Below are positions 1 through 9,745 of a stretch of 39,043 nucleotides of DNA, in pieces. The notes beneath the pieces are model-generated. The model ran no database searches and was not told the origin of the DNA. It saw only the letters and a list, made by a program, of their open reading frames with translations. This DNA comes from Hypsibius dujardini (taxonomy: Eukaryota; Tardigrada; Eutardigrada; Parachela; Hypsibiidae): contig LRSR01013674.1 of assembly GCA_001579985.1 (NCBI GenBank), positions 1 to 39,043 of the forward strand, written 5' to 3'. The stretch's first letter is position 1, and every line of letters begins with the position of its first letter. The translations under genes were made by a program, and so were the position numbers.

Positions 1-42
1 TAATAATAATATAATAATAATAAATATGAAATTAAGTTTTAC

Positions 43-489
43 CTGAGAGCATTTTAACAGCCACATTGCGATTCCTGAACTGTATGATGGTATCCGACAG
101 TGAGTCCTTGGCCAAAATAGTCCCGTCGACTTTCCCCAAGCAAATTTGTCCAAAGGCCCCTTTTCCAATTACCTCTTCCAGGGTAATGCGAGTTCTCGCA
201 ATTTCCCAGCGGTCCACCGCCGATGTGGGTGACTGCACATAGCGCAGCTTTAGCGTTTCCTGGAATTTGGAAGGACGGCGAGGCGCATCAACGCTCTCTT
301 TTCGTTGTGAAGTCACGGGAGCAACGCCGAGTTTATCCAAACAGGGCGTCTCCTTAGTTTTGCCTTTGATCTCGCGGATGAGTCGGCCCCGATAGTAGAG
401 GAACAGGAAGATGGAGCAGAGCGGCATTATCACCACAATCGGGATGACGATGATTAGTATGACTACAAGGATGTTTGGTTGTAACCAAC
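43..489 (-). CDS. Receptor tyrosine kinase, internal exon (partial gene)
   Basis: One exon of about 149 codons, read on the minus strand and flanked by an AG acceptor (490-491) and a GT donor (41-42), both in phase 1. It encodes, in order, a long hydrophobic membrane segment (rich in I, V and L, starting NILVVILIIVIP), a basic juxtamembrane stretch (YYRGRLIREIKGKTK), and the beginning of a protein kinase domain with the glycine-rich loop GKGAFGQICLG and the beta-3 lysine motif VAVKML. A membrane helix followed directly by a kinase N-lobe identifies a receptor tyrosine kinase. The lead-in WEIARTRITLEEVIGKGAFG is of the type seen in the FGFR/VEGFR/PDGFR-like groups, but the subfamily cannot be settled from one exon. 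The catalytic loop and C-lobe would lie beyond base 1. The ectodomain exons should be upstream on the minus strand (higher coordinates), but I did not find one inside the window. Confidence 0.85.
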
Positions 490-532
490 CTGAAAACGGT
501 TTCCAAGACTTAAATGAAACTTGCGTAATAAT

Positions 533-847
533 ACACACATGGCCACAATTTTGGTTGGCAGAGTTCGAACCATCAGGGTGGTCTTAGTTTGAGCCACTCT
601 TGACTAGAACTTGCCACTGCTTTCTCCTGAATCTCTGATTCAACGCCCGGCCCACCGGAAACATTAGATTGAGCAAGCTGCTCTAAATTCCGCCAAAATA
701 AGCAAGTTCAATCAATCGATCAATCGAGAAAAGACTGCATGGTCAGCTGTGGTCAAGAGCGCGTGCGCACGATGACTTAATTCGGCTCGAACTCGAACCA
801 CCCTTTTTGGCTTAAAGTGTGCCACCCAAAATTGTGGCCATGTGTAC
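533..847. mobile_element. MITE-like element with terminal inverted repeats
   Basis: The sequence starts with CACATGGCCACAATTTTGG at about 535 and ends with the reverse complement CCAAAATTGTGGCCATGTG at about 826-844. The inverted similarity extends inward (GTTCGAACCA near 568 against TCGAACTCGAACCACC near 790). TA dinucleotides lie at or next to both outer ends, as expected for a Tc1/mariner-type target duplication. At about 310 bp and with no coding potential it is a non-autonomous DNA element. It lies immediately upstream of the kinase exon, probably inside an intron of that gene. Confidence 0.75.
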
Positions 848-2520
848 TAATCAATTCACGAAAATATAGCAGACTTACAGTAGACAAACTCTAAAGTAGA
901 AGAGGTTTAAGTTAATAACTCACTATCAATTTATATTTCATGAAAATTTAAACATGAATAAACCTTTATATGAATTAATTTGAAATAAAATTTATGAAAT
1001 TCAGTCGTTATTGATATTTACCTCGTAAAAATAAAGACGCATAAAATTTAGGTCGATGAACTTTATTAGTAGTAGTATATAATAGCAGTAATATATCAAT
1101 TTATACCTCATGAAAATCTAAATGTATATAAAACTTTAGATTAATTTGAACTTAGATCTACGTAATTCAGTCGTCATTAAAATTTAATTCACAAAAAAAA
1201 TATAATTTTGATAGATGAACTACATTAGTAGTAGTATAAATTATTAGTTAATAGACTATTATATGCAAGGAAGTACCAGATGAAAAGATACAGTATTAAG
1301 TATAGGCAGAAGAGTTTTGTGCCAGGAAAACTATTCTATCAGCTGTTATACGCTCTATAATTATTCTTACCACTATAGTCGGGTGCCATTTCGTCGGTTG
1401 CCATTTGTCGGGTGCCAGACCCTGTTGAAAAGCAGTGGTCAATTGGTCATGACTCCCTTGATTGCCCACTACTGTTGCCAATTTGCGGAGTCATAACCAA
1501 AAATGGGCTATGCTTGTCAGGGACGAGCACTTCAAACTTTCTTCACTCACCGTCGACGCCGATATCGGTCTATAATTATCATTCCACCTAATGCAGCTTA
1601 TTACACGTGATAAAGAAATTTAATGACCAGCACGGAAGCACCGATCGAATTGTGTGCCTTATCTGAAGCTCCAAGCTACAACCTTTGTATCTCGAATTAG
1701 GGATACGGAGTCTCTCACAGAGTCTCACGCCATACGAGTCATCAGACTACGCTATCGACAGATACATATGACGAAAAATAGAAGTATTTTTACGGCGCTC
1801 GAACTTGATCGTGTGCCTGACAAGACTAAGAGAACTCCACTCACCGATCCGATATCTTCCACTTTTGTTTAGATGCTCTGCGTTGTAGTTTGTTAGAATT
1901 ATTATCGATCAGAAAAATTTCCGAAATCTAAATTGTGTAATTTTTAAGAAATCAAAAAGTGTCCAAAGAAGTTATAGGTGGCGCTGCACGTGCAACTTTG
2001 CTTGAATACAATTAATTGAAACATTAACAAGTATTTGTTTTACTGTTAGCTTTACCGTACAGTGCAGCGCCTGTTGGTCGTGTCTGTGTCTGAATATCTG
2101 AATATCCGCTTCTGTTTAGGGCATGAAGTATTACTGACAGGACCGAGAGTAGAATATGAGCGAAGGAACCTGGAGGGACTGCTGTAAGGCTTTAGATTGA
2201 TGATATGAAGGCTTGGCTCTAGGATACACAACTGATCACAGGAGGCACAGAACAAGGCAAAAAACTACTCGAAGTGGCAGTCAAGGCACAATCGTTTGGG
2301 CGATGTGAGACTAATGGCAAGCCGTAAAGGGCAAATGATGGATGGAGCGCCCGACCGTGCGACCGAAATGTCACAACGGTATGATGCATGCACTTACAAG
2401 GAGGTTACTTACTTTCCCGTTCAAGTTTATATATTTATTGTTCATGTTACCAATTCATTTCATCATATCGTTACGATTCCGTCGAGAAAATTGGCCAGAA
2501 ATCATATCTTCGATTACAAC
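848..2520. other. Non-coding region, no gene recognised
   Basis: Apart from the AT-rich duplication at 924-1250 nothing recognisable is seen. Short open frames at 1296-1481, 1654-1872 and 2052-2255 show no domain, signal peptide or paralog support. A small internal repetition, (T)CGGGTGCCAT and CGGTTGCCATTTGTCGGGTGCCA, occurs around 1379-1421. Confidence 0.5.
924..1250. repeat. AT-rich tandem duplication, period about 170 bp
   Basis: Two diverged copies lie head to tail. Unit 1 begins TATCAATTTATATTTCATG at 924 and unit 2 begins TATCAATTTATACCTCATG at 1094. Both carry in the same order AATTCAGTCGT(T/C)ATT and GATGAACT(T/A)(T/C)ATTAGTAGTAGTATA. The copies differ at many positions, so this is an old local duplication rather than an active satellite. 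Confidence 0.75.
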
Positions 2521-2523
2521 AAA

Positions 2524-2736
2524 TGAGAACTGCCCTTTGCAGATGCATAGAGGGCGCTTCTTGTGTTACCGTATTACGCACTAATTGATTGTTGAATTTA
2601 CTATCTCCTTTCTTTTTCTGCTGAAGATTCATTCGTTCGATTCATGTTCAGTAAACTAACTGATCAATTGGTGCGTAATACGGTAAAATTAAGAAGCGCC
2701 CTCTATCAGAAGCGACCATCAAAGGGCAGTTTTTAT
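2524..2736. mobile_element. Foldback element with long inverted arms
   Basis: The left arm starts AACTGCCCTTTG at 2528 and runs through AGAGGGCGCTTCTT and TTACCGTATTACGCACTAATTGAT to about 2600. The right arm is its inverse: ATCAATTGGTGCGTAATACGGTAA at about 2663, AAGAAGCGCCCTCT, then CAAAGGGCAGTT ending at 2732. Arms are roughly 70-75 bp around a short AT-rich loop. No coding frame is convincing, so it reads as a MITE or foldback transposon. Confidence 0.75.
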
Positions 2737-3652
2737 TCTTTTATTTTGAGATGTAGTTTCTGGCTTATTTTCTTGAAGGAATCATAAATATCTGATGGAA
2801 GTGCATCGGTAACACCAAACAGAATTAAATAAATTCGACTGGAAGAGTGGAACAAATTCCTTGTTAGTACGTAAGGATTCTTCTCCCCACGGATAACTCT
2901 TGACTGGTTCTTGCCTGAATACAGCCTGTTTTGACTATGTTAAAACAGCCTGGAATCCAGTCAGAATGGCCGAATGAAGAGACTGAAATGTTCCATCATT
3001 TCCAGCTATATACGACACTGATTGACCAGGTTGGAAGGCAGGCTGCCCGAACGAATTTTTTAATGTCCAAAAAACATTTTCGAGGTCTTTTTTGGACTTT
3101 ATTTGGATCTTAATGTGTTCCAATTTTGGTGCCCTTGAACGGTTTTTATTTTGGCCGTATGACAAATTTTTTTCACACGCAGAAAGGACCAAATTTGTGC
3201 CACTAGGACTAACTTGTACCATTTTGATTAAAATTCACATAAAATGATTTGTGGCTATTATATCCTGAACTAAAAGGAAAAAATCTGGCAAAATTTTGCA
3301 AAAAAATATACTCGTTAAAATTCCGAACTTTTAGGATTTTGGGAAGTAGGACAAATTTAATCCGACTTCCGGAATTAACCCCAACTGGCAAAAATAGAAT
3401 AATATACAGACCCTAGTACACATTTGGTGTACGAAAAGGGTACGAAAAGAAAAGTTCTGGTCAATGCTTTCGTCTTTTTTTAGGCTTTTGTCATAAGATT
3501 TATGAAACTGTTACCTGTGTTTGTTTGAAAACAGTTCTGGAAAACTGTTTTCAAAAATTTCGTTCAGGTGGGCTCATTGTCGAATTGCGCGAACCTACTA
3601 ATTACAGACGCCTGACAAACCAAGTGGTATAATAGCGCCTGAAAATTGTTCT
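2737..3652. other. Non-coding region, no gene recognised
   Basis: Nothing with domain or splice support was found. Short open frames on both strands (for example minus 2935-3222 and 3209-3391) have low-complexity composition and no recognisable motif. Confidence 0.4.
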
Positions 3653-3787
3653 ACGCGGTGGGTTAAATCGGTCGGGTGGCGGAGGGCGCCACAAGTTTAA
3701 ATTGTAAAAAACACTCATTCAGCTTCATTTGTGGCGCCCTCCGGCACCCGACCAATTCAACCCATGTAGCAATTCAATCCACCGCGT
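3653..3787. mobile_element. Short palindromic element
   Basis: The left side ACGCGGTGGGTTAAATCGG, followed by TCGGGTGGCGGAGGGCGCCACAA, is matched inversely on the right by TTGTGGCGCCCTCCGGCACCCGA and, at the very end, CCACCGCGT. Arms of about 50-60 bp are separated by an AT-rich loop near 3700-3730. Small size and the absence of coding sequence suggest a MITE; no target duplication was identified. Confidence 0.65.
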
Positions 3788-6129
3788 TTGCTTGGTAAGG
3801 CATATAAATTTTAAAAGCTGACATATAACTATTTCCGACGGAAGCAGACAGAACAACCAAGGGCAGGGGAGTAAAATCTTTATTGCTTATTGGCATCATT
3901 GATACCGAAGGTGAACCCCGGCCGCGGAACGGCCACAAATCCACTTACTAAAAAACAGTATATATATATATATACAGTTTCACAAAAGAGGCGAGAAAGA
4001 GCTGAAATGTGAAAGAAGGAAACTGTAGAGAATAAAGGGTGTGCAACGCTATTTATAGTCACGCTCGACCGTACACGGACAATTTAAGTAGCATTCGGCG
4101 AAACATGAACAGTCGCCACACTTAGAGGGTGTGGTCCGGCGAGACAAAATACGGAGAAGTCTTCATTAGTTATAAGCAGATTTAGGGAACTAAATCTTTC
4201 CTATATCGCTTTAAATAAATTTAGACGATAAAAAGAGTGGTCACACGCCCTGTGAACGACCTCAAACATTTTTTGCGAAATGGCGTATAATTTATGTGAA
4301 AAATTGAATTTTCATATGACCTATCGTACTTAATTTTTCATATGTACTAGGGAGAAGGACTTAGTAAGTGACTCAGAAAACGGGAATATTTCGACGGTAA
4401 ATATTAGATTTTAATATTGCGAATGACACCTGGCTTTTTTCATGTCTTATCGGCTTTTCTGCAAGTCAATCAGCCACCTAGACATATCACAAGACTTATT
4501 TTTGCAGAGAATTAAGCCAACCCGGCATTTTTTTCAGCCATACAGATAAAATAAAGCCAGTCTATCTGTTTAATAAAGCCAGAATTTTAGGAAAATGGCT
4601 AGATACTTGGCTTAATTTATCCCCGTGCTACTAGGGAGAGCTAAACTTCCTTTTTGTCACCTGAAAAAAAAAATTCAAATTCAAAAATTCAAAAACGGGA
4701 GTCAAGATGAAAATACATTCATGACCGAAACAACTCATTTTCGTTCAAGTTCAAGTTCCAGATACCTGTTTCGATTGTGGTGCCTTCTTCCGTAACAGAA
4801 CATGAAAATAGCAGATAAACGACACCAAATTTGTTTTTAAATTTTTGGAAAACCATTGGCGTCACGCGCATGTGCATTCTGCAAAGTGCAATGCACAATC
4901 TTTTTGATTTATAAAGATCCGGGGGACAAATTAAGACCCCAAATTATTTAATTTGTGCCCTTCGCTATATTAAAAAGTCGCAACTTTGTCCTACGGCCAA
5001 AATAGAGGGTAAAATATATCTCCACCAGTACTAGGGCTGTATACAGCCTGCATCCCTATGCGAATTCAGCATGGCTCGGAGCTTGCATTCTAAGCTTCTG
5101 TTTTTTGGGCTAGTTGAGATCAGAAAACAAAGCTGTATGATTAACTGCAAGCTGCGAATAGGTTTTTATACTGCAACCAGAAGCATTTTTTGTCGGAATT
5201 TGGAGTAATCATGTAGTAGGTAAATTAACATTAGGAACAGGAGAAAGGACCGGAAATGGAAAAAAGGTACGGGCGACGTTAACATATAATCTATTGAACA
5301 GATGCATTTGAATTGTTTTCTGACTGGGCAGGGCAATAATTTTTCCGGCAGAACTGTGTGCAATCCTGTAATTCTAATCCATGCAGGCCGACCTTAGCCA
5401 CTTAAGATATGGGTCACAATTGTAGTGTATAATGACGCGTTTCTTGTTCGACATATATGCGAACGATCAATTTCCAGTCAGTTTCACAGCGAGACGCAAC
5501 AAGCAATCGAATCACAAGCGGCATATGACTCTAGTGTTATGATTTGAGTTTGCATCCAGTGGAAGTATTCACAAAAATTGTTAAGATATTGTTTCGGACG
5601 GACAGACAAGTAAGATAGCTGCCTATCTGTAAGTTAACGGATGAAATGTGTTTCGGAACAAAACTTTCGCCATTGGTCGGCCGGTTTGCTGTTATCACGT
5701 CTGGAAATCCGGTATAACAATTAAATGGGTACCTTTGGATCATTCTTTCCGGACGGTAGTCACATTGTCGTTGTTAGTGACCAAGTGCGTTCTACTAACC
5801 TGCATGTACTGCAGGTGCGTTATACCAAGTCCGAAAAAATTGTAGATTTATCTGAATCTATCTTTTGCCTGAGGAAGTCATATATATAAATCTATAAGTT
5901 TATTATCATACAAATCATATATATATAAATCATACATATAATATAAATAGTCGTATATATTAATCATACATTTATATTTATATATCATATATAAATCTTT
6001 CATCATATAAATTATACATGAATCTATCTATTGCCTGAGAGGCAGATTAACCATTTTACCGACAAGGCTTTTCTCCCCTTGGCATCTAAATGATTTTGCC
6101 ACATGCCCCCAAAATATTAGGGGTTTTTT
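3788..6129. other. Non-coding region with simple repeats
   Basis: A (TA)n tract lies at about 3959-3974. Around 4112-4250 a weak pair of inverted segments (GAGGGTGTGGTC and GGTCACACGCCCT) may be a decayed element. From about 5876 to 6018 the DNA is almost pure AT (variations on CATATATAAATC). No gene was recognised. Confidence 0.4.
5851..6046. repeat. AT-rich stretch bracketed by direct repeats
   Basis: TGAATCTATCTTTTGCCTGAG near 5851 recurs as TGAATCTATCTATTGCCTGAG near 6019. The two copies enclose about 145 bp of AT-rich satellite-like sequence built from repeats of ATATATAAATC and ATCATACAT. This may be slippage growth inside a short direct duplication. Confidence 0.55.
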
Positions 6130-6318
6130 TTATGGTAAAGCTTGCCCCCAATCTACCGGGCCAAAGGGTGCCCCATCTCCATCATGCCTCCCGAGCAACC
6201 TTAATCCGCCATTGTAACGCTTATTATAAAATCCGATGATTGGGATTTTAGGCTCTAAAGTAGGTTGAATTGTTTTTGTTAATACAAATGTAGATAGGAC
6301 AACCAAAACAGGTTTCAT
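6130..6318 (-). CDS. Possible 62-residue secreted peptide ORF overlapping the upstream stop
   Basis: The frame starts at the ATG at 6318, which shares bases with the TGA stop of the upstream helical-protein gene (ATGA). It opens with a plausible signal sequence (MKPVLVVLSTFVLTKT) and continues with a Gly/Asp/Pro-rich tail (YNGGLRLLGRHDGDGAPFG). The ATG context is AAAATGA. No family is recognised and no intron is needed. It may simply be 3' untranslated sequence of the neighbouring gene, because eukaryotic mRNAs rarely translate a downstream overlapping frame. Confidence 0.2.
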   Translation of the reverse strand: MKPVLVVLSTFVLTKTIQPTLEPKIPIIGFYNKRYNGGLRLLGRHDGDGAPFGPVDWGQALP

Positions 6319-6861
6319 TTTGCATGTCGTTTCAGGGAAGCCAGGAACTCTTTCGATAGAGTTGAGCGTTGGTCGACTTCTGAGCCTGCGAGGACGGTGG
6401 TTAAATGGGCAAACACGGCGATGTAGACCTCGATGTATTGCTCTATCAGCTCGGCCTGCTCCTCCTCCGTTCCGGTAGTGAAGATGGCAAAGATGGAATC
6501 TCCGTCGATTTCGAATTCGGCGGACAGCTGCGCCTTCAGACGGTTAAGGGCGGCAACGGCAATTTGAACGGCTTCCGAGTCGTCTTGACCGGACTGGTAC
6601 AGCTCGATGACTTCACGGATGGAGCTGCCGTGAGTGGCGAGCTCGGCGGTGAGGTCGTCGATCGCTCCGATGATGGTGTCGCTGAGTCCTTGTGGGTCGA
6701 TCGCCCGGTGGAACGGTTTCGGTAGACCGCGAGCTAAAATGTACGAATTCATTATTTTAAAAAAACTATCCATACGCCGAGGTCAATTTTTAAATAGTAC
6801 CATGAAGCATAGGGCTGCTCAGAAGCGCTACGGTAGCTAGTAGAAGAATAGTGGCCTGCAT
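6315..6861 (-). CDS. Secreted single-domain helical protein, unknown family
   Basis: Two exons on the minus strand: 6861-6801 (signal peptide, 20 codons plus one base) and 6733-6315, joined across a 67-bp GT-AG intron in phase 1. The product is 159 residues. The signal peptide (MQATILLLATVALLSSPMLH) is followed by a mature start ARGLPKPFHRAIDPQG. The rest is strongly amphipathic, Ala/Leu/Glu-rich and predicted all-helical. It contains no cysteine, so it lacks disulfides. It is clearly related to the first domain of the three-domain protein at 11872-13971, sharing DPQGLSDTIIGAIDDL, FEIDGD, the acidic EEEQ/AEEQ stretch and VFAHL. The domain reads as two similar halves, AIDDLTAEL and AVAALNRLKAQL. 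I do not recognise the family and assign no function; secretion is inferred from the signal peptide. The model is well supported because both exons keep frame and the paralog has the same intron position and phase. Confidence 0.75.
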
Positions 6862-7402
6862 TTTACGAATATTTCTTTTAGTAGAAAAAGAGGGAAATGT
6901 ATAAATAAATACTATAAATGTCTTGGGCTTGAAAGACGATCCAGCCATAGGGTCTTTATAACACGCCAGAAAGGTATCTGCTTAAATTGTGAGTGCTACT
7001 CGTGTTCTGCTAATCAGCCGTTCTAAAGACCAGCGGAATTTTTTTTGTACTCCTTATCTGAAGGAAGAAGCATTGTGTGGGTCGTCATCCTGCAGTCTCC
7101 CCATGCAGAAGAAATTGCACTGTGTCTCTAGCATGGTCCTATCGGCGTTCGGTGGGGTGAAGTCGCGCAAAGACATTGTACGATTCCAACCAATTTTCGT
7201 CACGACTTGATAAAACAGGGATTTTTGGTGACCGAAAATTAACCGTGCCGGTTGGATCAGGAACACACGACTATTTCGATGACCTGTTGTCGAGCCATGT
7301 TATCTTCAGCCTTTTTAATTGTGTAACACTGTTGGACCGATTAGCAAGTGGCGCGAGTTGTCTTCTCTCCGATGAAATGTTTTCTGCCACCCGGGGGCAG
7401 GG
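6862..7402. other. Intergenic, no gene recognised
   Basis: Upstream of the helical-protein gene. Short open frames on both strands (6989-7210 plus, 7054-7266 minus) have no domain, splice or paralog support. Confidence 0.4.
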
Positions 7403-7897
7403 GCTCGTTTAGGGTCCTTACAAATTGGAAGCAAGGACCAGGACCAGGGGTGGACAAATGGAAAAAATATATCTTTTCAAAATTGGATTTAAAATTTGGC
7501 CTTTTGCTTGTAATCCTTTTGAAACTTATGAGGGTGTGACCGGGTCTGATTTCCAAAGGTCTTTGGGATTTCAAAACATTTTTAAAAACTTTATTCAACA
7601 AATTTGTGATTTCTTAGGATCCAATATACTCACCCTGTAATAAGTGCAAATGACAGGGTCAAAAACATTCACAAATAGTCCAAATTAGAAAGAAAACCGA
7701 AATTTTGATGATTTTTTTAAATTCCGGGGGTTCTTGGAAATCAGACCCCCTACGCCCTCCCAAGTTTCAAACTGATCAAGAACAAAGGACCAAATTTTGG
7801 GTTGAATTTTGAAAAAATGCATTTTGTGCCCCTTTGTCCACTTCCTGTTCCTACTATGATGGGTCCTCGTTCCGACTTGTAAGGACCCTAAACGAGC
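7403..7897. mobile_element. Foldback element, GCTCG family, copy a
   Basis: It begins GCTCGTTTAGGGTCCTTACA and ends with the inverse TGTAAGGACCCTAAACGAGC. Internal segments are also inverted copies: GGGTCTGATTTCCAA near 7540 against TTGGAAATCAGACCCC near 7733. The approximately 495-bp unit has no coding frame of its own. Related ends occur at 14243-14512, 33727-34701 and, decayed, 25630-26006, so this is a dispersed non-autonomous family. Confidence 0.75.
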
Positions 7898-7961
7898 ATC
7901 CGAATAGTCGTGATTTTCGCTTAAGTGGAAGTCATAATGAGTGTTGAACCGAGTAACATTA

Positions 7962-8898
7962 CCGGGTGCGGAGTTCATTTTGGCACAAACTTTACCTTCC
8001 TTTTTTATTCACGAAATTTGGTAAAAAAATTACCAAAAAAATTACAAAAAATAAAGAAATAGGTCTTCTACCGGAAACAAAAAAGAGTTTACTCAATATG
8101 AGAGCCTTCGGTTTTCTCCACCTTGCGAACCCGAGACATTCAGTAATTGGTGCTGTCCTGAATCACTTGCTGCGAAATAACCTCCCATTCGTCCTTAAAA
8201 ATTTTGGCCAGTCGGTTGAAGCTAAAAATAAGTTTGTGTTTGTTGACACGCTCCTTCAGTAGACTCCACACACAATAATCAAAGGGATTGAAATCGGGGC
8301 TGTGGGGCGGGATATCGGCGTTCCGGATGAAGCAGGGAATTTTTCCCCCCAAAAATGCTGCATAGTTCCTGACGCGTGGCACGGTGCTTTGTCCTGATAC
8401 AATTCGCTTCCAGACCAAAGAGGAGGTTCTCCAGCATCGGTTTCAGGCAGCTCTCCCTGTGAGTATGCTGGTTGAGGCTGAAACCAGACTTCAAAACAAG
8501 GATGGGAGATTGACCGGAAAGAGAAACGGCGCCAAAAACGATCGCGCACAAACTAGACTTGGAACATTGCTTGAAAACAGTTTTTTGCCTTCGGTCGCTC
8601 TTCTTTAGTATTTTCCAATGCAAAACGATAAATACTACGTTTTGAAACCTTATCCTATAACAAATCTATAATCTGAGGCACCGAAAACCCTCCGGGCTGC
8701 CAGGACACAATGAAATTTCAGATCTCACAAGCAATTATCTTCCCGCTCTTCAAATGTAAACAAATGAAATTTTTCTCTTTGTGCGAGTTAGAGAGGGGTC
8801 TTTTGTCTCTCGACTGAGTGGTCACTCACTCTAATTGACCAGCGCGCGCGCGCGCTGATCTACTTTTAATTTTGTGCCATAATGAAACCCGCACCGGG
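7962..8898 (-). mobile_element. Tc1/mariner-type element, defective copy 1
   Basis: Terminal inverted repeats of about 28 bp start CCGGGTGCGGAGTTCATTTT on the left and are matched on the right by AATGAAACCCGCACCGG. Both ends are flanked by TA (7960-7961 and 8899-8900), the Tc1/mariner target duplication. The minus strand carries a broken transposase: a helix-turn-helix-like start (GGFSVPQIIDL), then a catalytic region (YQDKAPCHASGTMQHF, NADIPPHSPDFNPFDYCVW, LLKERVNKHK) and a C-terminal SHIE followed by a stop. Stops and frameshifts break it, and the element (about 0.94 kb) is shorter than typical mariner elements (about 1.3 kb), implying loss of the middle of the gene. The right subterminal region holds a GC dinucleotide tract (about 8842-8857). 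Confidence 0.9.
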
Positions 8899-8943
8899 TA
8901 GTAGCACTTGCATCCTTACATTTACCTAAAAAACATTTTCGGT

Positions 8944-9745
8944 CTAAATGAGTGGGTAGCCGGCCGCTAGAGCAATAGCACACTGATTGACGTTGCGTTT
9001 CATCCGGACGTAACCACTGCAACAAAATGCAACCACTTTTGTATTTTGTTTCACTACAAGCAGTTATTTTAATCACTGTCTCACAAAATTTATTATGTCT
9101 CCCGTAATGGCAGCTTACCTCTCGCCCCAGCTAGTGCCCCAACTGTTCTTGACCACTCAAAAATCGTTCCGCTGGCAGATCCGTAAACGATCGCCAGCAC
9201 GGCGTGGGAAATACCCTCTCTGGTGGAATTACACGCTGGGCCACTGTAAATTCTGTTGTTGTAGTGGTGGAAAGTAGTCGAAGCAGAGGATATACTGACG
9301 GTAGCCGATCCGACAGTTGCGACGGCCTTCTGCAGCCTGGATTCCGACCGGAGGGGATGTTGACAAAATCCGTGGCTAGGACTACGACCTTGGTCAGGTC
9401 GAACTTCCAGTTGAACTGGCTCTCGGTGACGCCGACGTTGGTTGCGATGTAAGGGTAGCCGCCAATGCGTTCGCTCCGGTCATCAAGTTGTTGTCGGCGT
9501 GCGACAGAAAAGCTGGAGTGGCGCATTCAGCGACTCCTTTGTTGCACTGCGTGCAGCAGTCCATGAGGTTTTTCTGACTCAACGGCACCAACTGTCCGGT
9601 CTTAATGAACACCGGCCTTCGAGAACCTTTCGGCCTTTATGGCTTTCGAGAACGCCCGTTGAAGAGAAGGAACAGCACGTGTTACAAAACTGCTGATTGC
9701 CGACCGCTGAGACCGCGCCCCGTGTACATCAGACGATGACCCCTC
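8944..9745 (-). pseudogene. Cathepsin L-like cysteine protease pseudogene
   Basis: Reading the minus strand in shifting frames recovers most of a papain-family mature domain: RGAVSAVGNQQFCNTCCSFS at about 9725-9670 (active-site Cys region, normally CGSCWAFS); FIKTGQLVPLSQKNLMDC near 9610-9555; YPYIATNVG near 9460 and LATDFVNIPSG near 9370; LQKAVATVGSATVSISSA near 9330; ISHAVLAIVYG near 9210 (catalytic His); and KNSWGTSWGE near 9150 (catalytic Asn). A splice donor (GTAAGC, just below 9119) and an acceptor (9018-9017) lead to a last exon 9016-8944 encoding GYVRMKRNVNQCAIA and ending at a TAG. At least four frameshifts and a TGA in place of the expected Trp before the mature domain make it a pseudogene. 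A short duplication (GTTCTCGAA twice, about 9656 and 9633) accompanies one frameshift. No propeptide was recognised upstream. Confidence 0.85.

Noticed and set aside
4112-4260. Possible inverted repeat GAGGGTGTGGTC / GGTCACACGCCCT
   Set aside because: Similarity is short and imperfect; no terminal duplication or other copy was found.
6405-6840. Plus-strand frames of 106 and 68 codons
   Set aside because: Antisense shadows of the GC-rich exon of the secreted helical-protein gene.
8842-8857. (GC)n tract as an independent simple repeat or Z-DNA element
   Set aside because: It is part of the mariner right subterminal region, and copy 2 carries a similar GCGCGC tract at the same place.
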